DNA from: DATLXH01 sp035576005
GTDB lineage: Bacteria; Acidobacteriota; Thermoanaerobaculia; Gp7-AA8
DNA length: 18,909 nucleotides
Reading direction: 5' to 3'
Assembly: GCA_035576005.1 (NCBI GenBank)
Contig: DATLXH010000055.1
Coordinates: forward strand, 1 to 18,909
Below, in pieces: positions 15,201 to 18,909 of this stretch. The position numbers and the translations under genes are program-made. A model generated the notes under the pieces. That model was not told where the DNA came from. It saw only the letters and a list, made by a program, of their open reading frames with translations, and did no database searches. Positions within the stretch are counted from its first letter, which is position 1, and the number at the start of each line of letters is the position of its first letter.

Positions 15201-15355
15201 ACCCCGCGGGAGAGGTGGCGCGCTTAGCGCCGGGTGAGAGTCCCTGCAGGCGCTTACGCGGTTGACGTTCTACGCGATTCGCATGTGGTCAGCATTGCGA
15301 TCCTACATTCGGGCGTCAGAGACTCACCCCTCACCCCTCTCCCGCCGGGATAGGG
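15201..15355. repeat. CTCTCCC-type compound palindrome (repeat C, copy 2)
   Basis: The left half holds GCGGGAGAGGTGGCGCGCTT, including the small hairpin GGCGCGCTTAGCGCC, then GGGTGAGAG. The right half is CTCACCCCTCACCCCTCTCC then GCCGGG. It has the same order of parts as 12029-12226; the small inner hairpin differs in sequence but is still self-complementary. From 15150 to 15200 there is only a T5 run after a GC-rich stretch, a poor terminator candidate. From 15356 to 15437 I see nothing. Confidence 0.7.
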
Positions 15356-15437
15356 ACGGAGTTTCGCGGCGCGGCAATCGCGGTTCAGCCTCCAGCCGAA
15401 CTTTGTGCGAGCGGCCGGAGCATGCGATCAAGACGCT

Positions 15438-15468
15438 TTGCAGGCTTGCAATCTGCACCGGCTATATT
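15438..15468 (+). promoter_or_regulatory. Candidate promoter of the selenoprotein gene
   Basis: TTGCAG (15438-15443) and TATATT (15463-15468) lie 19 bases apart, and the -10 box is 31 bases before the ATG. The -10 box is fair (5 of 6 to consensus); the -35 box and spacing are weak. Confidence 0.35.
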
Positions 15469-15499
15469 GCAAGACAGAGTTCACTACTACGGAGACCTC

Positions 15500-15730
15500 A
15501 TGGACGTTACGATCGAGTATTGCGGCGTTTGAAACTACTTACCGAGAGCCTCCAGTCTGGCGGCTGCAATCAAAAAAACCTTTGACGTGGAAAGCCGGAT
15601 CGTCAGAGGAAGCGGTGGAATCTTCACGGTTACCGTCGGCAATCAGAAGATCTTTTCCAAGGGCGACGAGGGTCGTTTCCCAACCGAACAAGAAATTCTC
15701 GACAAGCTGAGCGATCTCGCGACTGGTTGA
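15500..15730 (+). CDS. SelW/Rdx-family selenoprotein with in-frame UGA (Sec)
   Basis: Read through the UGA at 15530-15532, this frame gives 76 residues: MDVTIEYCGVU, then NYLPRASSLAAAIKKTFDV, ESRIVRGSGGIFTVTVGNQK, IFSKGDEGRFPTEQEILDKL, SDLATG and a final UGA at 15728. This is the Rdx (SelW/SelT/SelH) thioredoxin-like fold: beta strand, CxxU at residues 8-11, helix, then the G-G-x-F-x-V-x-V and K-x-x-x-G-R-F-P blocks typical of SelW-like proteins. Sec sits where the family has its redox-active Cys or Sec. GGAG ends five bases before the ATG. A stem-loop with a G-U apical loop lies 14 bases after the UGA (15547-15565), as required for a bacterial SECIS. The final UGA lacks such context and is taken as stop. 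Family members are small thiol or selenol oxidoreductases of unknown exact substrate. SelA, SelB, SelC and SelD must be encoded elsewhere. A nonsense-mutated Cys homologue is the alternative but fits less well. Confidence 0.9.
15547..15565 (+). promoter_or_regulatory. Bacterial SECIS element
   Basis: AGCCTCCAGTCTGGCGGCT folds as four base pairs (AGCC/GGCT), one T-C mismatch, three pairs (CCA/TGG) and a three-base loop, GTC. The loop starts with G followed by U, the feature SelB reads in the fdhF SECIS. Its G is 22 bases past the UGA, within the 16-37 base window reported for bacterial SECIS elements. The element lies inside the coding sequence, as in other bacteria. Confidence 0.75.
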
Positions 15731-15794
15731 TCTGCCCGCACCGGCCGCGGGAGCTTGTTGCGCAACAGCGCCGGCGCGCCGGGGGAGGCGATTG

Positions 15795-15974
15795 ACCCGC
15801 ATTTCTCACAGACCTTCGCCTCGAGACGACGGATAGCGGCCTGTCTGCTTCGTTGCACGGCAATTTCGCTCCTCGACGTAGTGGCGACTATGCTTCGTCG
15901 CAAAATCGCGTTGCGCCTCGCATCCAGGCCACTCTCCGCCGTCTCACGACAAAGGTCTGTGAGAAATGCGGGCT
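15795..15974 (-). repeat. Dispersed giant-palindrome repeat A, copy 4 (reversed)
   Basis: A full 180-bp copy in reverse orientation, with ends ACCCGCATTTCTCACAGACC and GGTCTGTGAGAAATGCGGGC. The centre reads CGACGTAGTGGCGACTATG, slightly changed from copy 2. It lies 64 bases after the selenoprotein gene and 77 before the amidase. The gap 15731-16051 holds only this repeat and unremarkable sequence. Confidence 0.93.
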
Positions 15975-16051
15975 AAAGGCCGGCCCGACCGCTCTCGGGT
16001 GCTTTACCTGCTATCATTTACAAGCATTCGTCGCGCGGGGCGTGTGGAGGG

Positions 16052-18025
16052 GTGGGGTTGTTCAAGAGGTGGGCGGGAGGGGTTGGCGTGGTTTTGCTGG
16101 CGAGCACGCTCGCGGCAGCTGAGCCTTTTCTTACCACTCCCCTCCAGAAAAACGTCGCAGCCGTCCTCGATCGCGACTACCAGATCTCGCTGATTGTCAC
16201 GCCGCACTCAGGCGACGCGTGGACCCGCCTGGCCAAACGGATGACAGGCGACGCAGAGACTTGGCGCGTGCTTGCAGAGAAAAACGGGATCCGTTCCGCG
16301 CTCACGACCGAGCAGCGGGTCAAGGTTCCGTTTTCCCTTCTCAAGCCTTCGCTTCAGCTCGAAACGCTGCGCGCCCTTTTCCCGGACGACAAGCTCTCGC
16401 CAGAGGGATGGTCGCATAAGGTTGTCGTTTCGAACGGCGTCGAAGGTGAACCGTACTGGAAGATTGCGGAATGGTTTACCGGGCAGGGAGCGCGTTACCA
16501 CGAAATTCAACGAGAGGGAGATGGCCTCTCTTCGAAGATGGGCGATTTTGTCATGATCCCGCGGAAGGTCCTCTCCCCGCACCTGCTCGCAGCTCTACCG
16601 GGAGCGTCGTCGCCAGAGAAGAAAGGTCGACCGGTTCCGCAAGCGGTTGATGCTGTAAAGAAAGAGCGCCCGGCGCTGGACAATCGCGACCGCGTTCAGA
16701 ACGAACAGGCTCTGGCGGCCATAGCCGGTGGAGCGGTCGTGGAATCGACTCACCTCGACGTCGCAGTGCAACCCGAGCAGCCGGCGGAAGCTCCGGCGCA
16801 ACGGGCGCTACCTCCGGGGCAGGTCATCCTCGAGGCGTCGGAACCTCGCAGCGACCCTCTGGTTCTCGAGTATGGGCGCGTGGACGGTCGTGCCTTTGCG
16901 ATCTACAAGCTCAAAAAAGGCGAGGCTCTTTACTCCTCGGTAGCCATCCGATTCACAGGTCGCGTTTATTCAAAAGACGTCGGCGACGTGATCGACACCA
17001 TCGTCAAATTCAACGGGATCACGGACGTCGCACGAATTCCGGCCAACTATCCTGTAAAAGTCCCTCTCGAGCTCCTGCTGGCGAAATACCTCCCGCAGAA
17101 CGATCCGCGACGCGTACAGCACGAGACCGCAGATCGAGAGAGCTCGCGCGCCGTGACGCGGGTTCGCGCGAGAAATCTCGAAGGCGTTCATGTGATCCTC
17201 GACGCCGGACATGGCGGTCGCGACGTTGGAACGATTCACGAGGGGCTGTGGGAGTCGGTCTACGTGTACGACGTCATGTGCCGTCTGAAGAAGACCATCG
17301 AGAAAAACAGCGGTGCCGTGGTCACCGTTACGACTCGGTCGTCCAGTTCCGGGTTCAAAATCCCCGATTCAGGTGATCTGAAAAAGCGGACCGACCATCT
17401 CGTCCTGACGAATCCCCCTTACAGGATGGGCGACGCTGCCGTCGGGGTGAACCTCAGATGGTATCTGGCGAACTCGGTGCTGCGGAGAGTTGTGAAACGA
17501 GGCGGCGCCGCGGAAAAGGTTGTGTTCGTTTCCATCCACGCCGACTCGCTTCATCCGTCGCTGCGTGGGGCAATGATGTACGTACCGACTGAGCGCTATG
17601 TTCGTGGTTCGTTCACCCGGAGCGAGGATGTCTACCTGGCTCGAAGCGAAGTGAAAGAAAGTCCAACCGTTTCGCAGACAAGAAAAGAGGCTCTCCATGC
17701 AGAAGGGTTGTCCAAGGAGCTTGCGGAGGCCTTGCTCGAATCATTCGCCCGGTCGAATCTCAAAGTTCATCCCTTCAACCCTGTGCGGGAGAATGTCTTT
17801 CGCGGGGGAAGGGAGTGGGTCCCTGCGATCATCCGCTACAACAAGGTTCCTACCCGCCTGCTGCTGGAGATCTGCAATCTTGCCAACGAAGACGATCGCA
17901 AGCTCATCAAGACTGCAAAGTACCGGCAGGACGTAGCGGGAGCGATCTACGAAGGCCTTGCCGGCTACTTTGGGGAGCGGGGCGACGGGCCGGCAGACCC
18001 CGCGGCGAGAACCGCCGCGAAGTAA
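16052..18025 (+). CDS. Secreted N-acetylmuramoyl-L-alanine amidase with LysM-like domains
   Basis: A 657-residue exported hydrolase that cuts the amide bond between MurNAc and L-Ala of peptidoglycan. A signal peptide covers 1-23 (VGVVLLASTLAAA). Two divergent LysM-like segments follow (about 45-95 and 122-172, the latter ending GDFVMIP), a Pro/Ala/Glu-rich linker (185-265), and a clearer LysM (about 283-345: IYKLKKGEALYSSVAIRFTG to IPANYPVKVP). Residues 378-640 are amidase_3: VILDAGHGGRDVG with zinc His387, Glu401, VSIHADS with His496, and LLLEICN with the catalytic Glu606, so it should be active. An insert of about 50 residues after 430 is larger than in E. coli AmiC. The GTG at 16052 is only one base from GGAGG; a TTG at 16058 has better spacing (seven bases) and may be the true start. 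Likely roles are cell separation or wall remodelling. Confidence 0.93.
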   Translation: MGLFKRWAGGVGVVLLASTLAAAEPFLTTPLQKNVAAVLDRDYQISLIVTPHSGDAWTRLAKRMTGDAETWRVLAEKNGIRSALTTEQRVKVPFSLLKPSLQLETLRALFPDDKLSPEGWSHKVVVSNGVEGEPYWKIAEWFTGQGARYHEIQREGDGLSSKMGDFVMIPRKVLSPHLLAALPGASSPEKKGRPVPQAVDAVKKERPALDNRDRVQNEQALAAIAGGAVVESTHLDVAVQPEQPAEAPAQRALPPGQVILEASEPRSDPLVLEYGRVDGRAFAIYKLKKGEALYSSVAIRFTGRVYSKDVGDVIDTIVKFNGITDVARIPANYPVKVPLELLLAKYLPQNDPRRVQHETADRESSRAVTRVRARNLEGVHVILDAGHGGRDVGTIHEGLWESVYVYDVMCRLKKTIEKNSGAVVTVTTRSSSSGFKIPDSGDLKKRTDHLVLTNPPYRMGDAAVGVNLRWYLANSVLRRVVKRGGAAEKVVFVSIHADSLHPSLRGAMMYVPTERYVRGSFTRSEDVYLARSEVKESPTVSQTRKEALHAEGLSKELAEALLESFARSNLKVHPFNPVRENVFRGGREWVPAIIRYNKVPTRLLLEICNLANEDDRKLIKTAKYRQDVAGAIYEGLAGYFGERGDGPADPAARTAAK

Positions 18026-18051
18026 GCGTTACGGGCAGCCGCTTCGCGCAG

Positions 18052-18185
18052 GGCGAAGCTTTGGAGTGCGGCAGCCGCAGCTGCCGCTTTTGTGTCGCGA
18101 CCGCGAAGGAAATCACTAGCGCGACAGCATCGCGAGGGGAGTCAGAAAGCGGCAGCTGCGGCTGCCGCACTCCAAAGGCTTCGCC
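18052..18185. repeat. Palindromic repeat B, copy 2 (possible terminator)
   Basis: The same 40-base arms as at 8649-8776 (GGCGAAGCTTTGGAGTGCGG to CCGCACTCCAAAGGCTTCGC), with a different loop of about 50 bases. Only the first bases of the loops (TGTGTC) agree. It begins 27 bases after the amidase stop and ends just upstream of the ribH promoter, so it separates two transcription units, as copy 1 does. Confidence 0.85.
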
Positions 18186-18192
18186 TGTATCG

Positions 18193-18221
18193 AAGACGAC
18201 TGCTGCGTGCTCCTCTATAAT
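18193..18221 (+). promoter_or_regulatory. ribH promoter
   Basis: A perfect TATAAT at 18216-18221, 17 bases after AAGACG (18193-18198), a weak -35. Transcription should start near 18228, giving a leader of about 24 bases. That is too short for an FMN riboswitch, and none is seen upstream. It also rules out the upstream GTG (18207) as the start of translation. Confidence 0.6.
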
Positions 18222-18251
18222 CCGCGTTTAGCGGAAACGTGGAAAAGCAAA

Positions 18252-18740
18252 ATGCCCAGGACGATTGAAGGAAACAGCAACGCCGCGGGACTTCGAGTCG
18301 GTATCATCGCTGCGCGATTTCATGATGAGTTTGTGGACCGACTCGTCGCTGGTGCGATTGAGTGTCTTGCGCGCCACGGAGCCGCCGACGAGTTGATATC
18401 GGTCTATCGCGTTCCCGGCTCATTCGAAATACCCGTGGCAGCAAGGAAGCTGGCGAGAACCGCTCAGTTCGACGTGCTCGTAGCTCTGGGAGTGCTCATT
18501 CGAGGAGATACACTTCATTTCGAGCTGATTGCGAGCCAGGTGACGAACGATCTCTCGCGAGTCGCACTCGAGGAGCTGATACCGATCGGTCTCGGAGTGA
18601 TCACCTGTAATGACGAAGCTCAGGCCAGGGCCCGCTCGGGACCAAAGAGCGGGAACAAAGGCTGGGAAGCTGCGTTAGCGGCGATTGAGATGGGGACTTT
18701 GTTTCGAGCGATCTCCGGCGATAATCAGGACCGCACTTAG
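18252..18740 (+). CDS. ribH: 6,7-dimethyl-8-ribityllumazine synthase
   Basis: A 162-residue enzyme that condenses 5-amino-6-ribitylaminouracil with 3,4-dihydroxy-2-butanone 4-phosphate, the second-last step of riboflavin synthesis, usually in a 60-mer or pentamer shell. Family motifs are complete: IIAARFHDEF (18-27; most members have R-F-N), VPGSFEIPVAARKLA (54-68), ALGVLIRGDTLHFELIASQV (78-97) with the catalytic His89, and GVITCNDEAQARARSG then NKGWEAALAAIEM (115-147). Length is typical. The ATG at 18252 lies behind a TATAAT box, with GGAAAAG as ribosome site. No other rib gene lies in the window; nusB, a common downstream partner, could lie past the right edge. Only 28 bases separate its stop from repeat A copy 5. 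Confidence 0.97.
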   Translation: MPRTIEGNSNAAGLRVGIIAARFHDEFVDRLVAGAIECLARHGAADELISVYRVPGSFEIPVAARKLARTAQFDVLVALGVLIRGDTLHFELIASQVTNDLSRVALEELIPIGLGVITCNDEAQARARSGPKSGNKGWEAALAAIEMGTLFRAISGDNQDRT

Positions 18741-18768
18741 TATCGCGTCAACCGGTCAGGAACCGCTT

Positions 18769-18909
18769 CCCGCATTTCTCACAGACCTTTGTCGTGAGGC
18801 GGCGGAGAGTGGCTTGGATGCGAGGCGCACGGCGATTTTGCGACGAAGGCATAGTCGACACTATGTCAAGGAGCGAAGTTGCCGTGCAACGAAGCAGACA
18901 GGCCGCTAT
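18769..18909 (+). repeat. Dispersed giant-palindrome repeat A, copy 5 (cut by window edge)
   Basis: Starts CCCGCATTTCTCACAGACC and runs into the window end in the same orientation as copies 1 and 2. Bases 18811-18909 equal bases 1-99 except G for A in GCGAAGTTGCC. Confidence 0.93.

Noticed and set aside
15262..15710. Two overlapping plus-strand frames of about 100 residues across the selenoprotein gene
   Set aside because: They lack ribosome sites and protein-like composition and run through repeat DNA; the Sec-containing frame explains the interval far better.
15728..15730. Second UGA as another selenocysteine codon
   Set aside because: No SECIS-like hairpin with a G-U loop at the proper distance is seen, and the Rdx fold is complete here.
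18207..18251. GTG-initiated extension of ribH
   Set aside because: The TATAAT promoter lies within it, the added residues are not in the family, and the ATG at 18252 has a ribosome site.
1..18909. CRISPR array or integrative element suggested by multiple repeats
   Set aside because: Copies of repeat A are kilobases apart, palindromic and without spacers; no cas, integrase or transposase gene is present.

Overview
The window looks like chromosomal DNA from a high-GC, Gram-negative-type bacterium, most likely Acidobacteriota or a close relative. I infer this from the secreted protein families (a C-R-L-V...D-I-L-G-Y-F surface domain and a V-P-V-A-A-S-T-P-G adhesion-type domain), the lipoprotein and muropeptide-recycling genes, and the very high load of intergenic palindromic repeats. 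No phage, plasmid, rRNA, tRNA or CRISPR is visible. The two ends of the window share 99 nearly identical bases of one dispersed repeat, so the window probably corresponds to a stretch bounded by repeats.

Layout. 1-7.2 kb is a cell-surface region: a GT39/ArnT-like membrane glycosyltransferase (198-1460), a convergent TMTC-like membrane O-glycosyltransferase with TPRs (1619-3568), a secreted collagen-like protein (3692-5005), about 1 kb of gene-free repeat-rich DNA, and a DegT/WecE-type sugar aminotransferase (6014-7141). Then come a secreted beta-rich calcium-motif protein (7436-8512), tyrosyl-tRNA synthetase (8803-10050), an AmpG-like muropeptide permease (10364-11587) and a small DUF5666-like lipoprotein (11622-12011). 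A tight three-gene operon follows (12634-15149): a helical-repeat protein, a J-domain/TPR co-chaperone and a PP2C phosphatase. After it lie a very small hidden gene (15500-15730), a LysM/amidase_3 cell-wall hydrolase (16052-18025) and ribH (18252-18740).

The most interesting item is the hidden gene. It reads as a 76-residue SelW/Rdx-family selenoprotein whose in-frame UGA at codon 11 forms a C-G-V-U redox motif. Fourteen bases after the UGA is a stem-loop with a G-U apical loop, as expected for a bacterial SECIS element. Ordinary gene calling stops at the UGA and misses it.

A second theme is repeats. A roughly 180-bp near-perfect giant palindrome occurs five times in both orientations, with matched changes in its two arms. 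A second palindromic family occurs twice, a third (C-T-C-T-C-C-C type) twice, and there is one copy of a G-T-C-A-T-C-C-T-G-A-G type. A shared 15-16 bp motif lies 59-69 bp upstream of both secreted-protein genes and may be a common promoter or operator.
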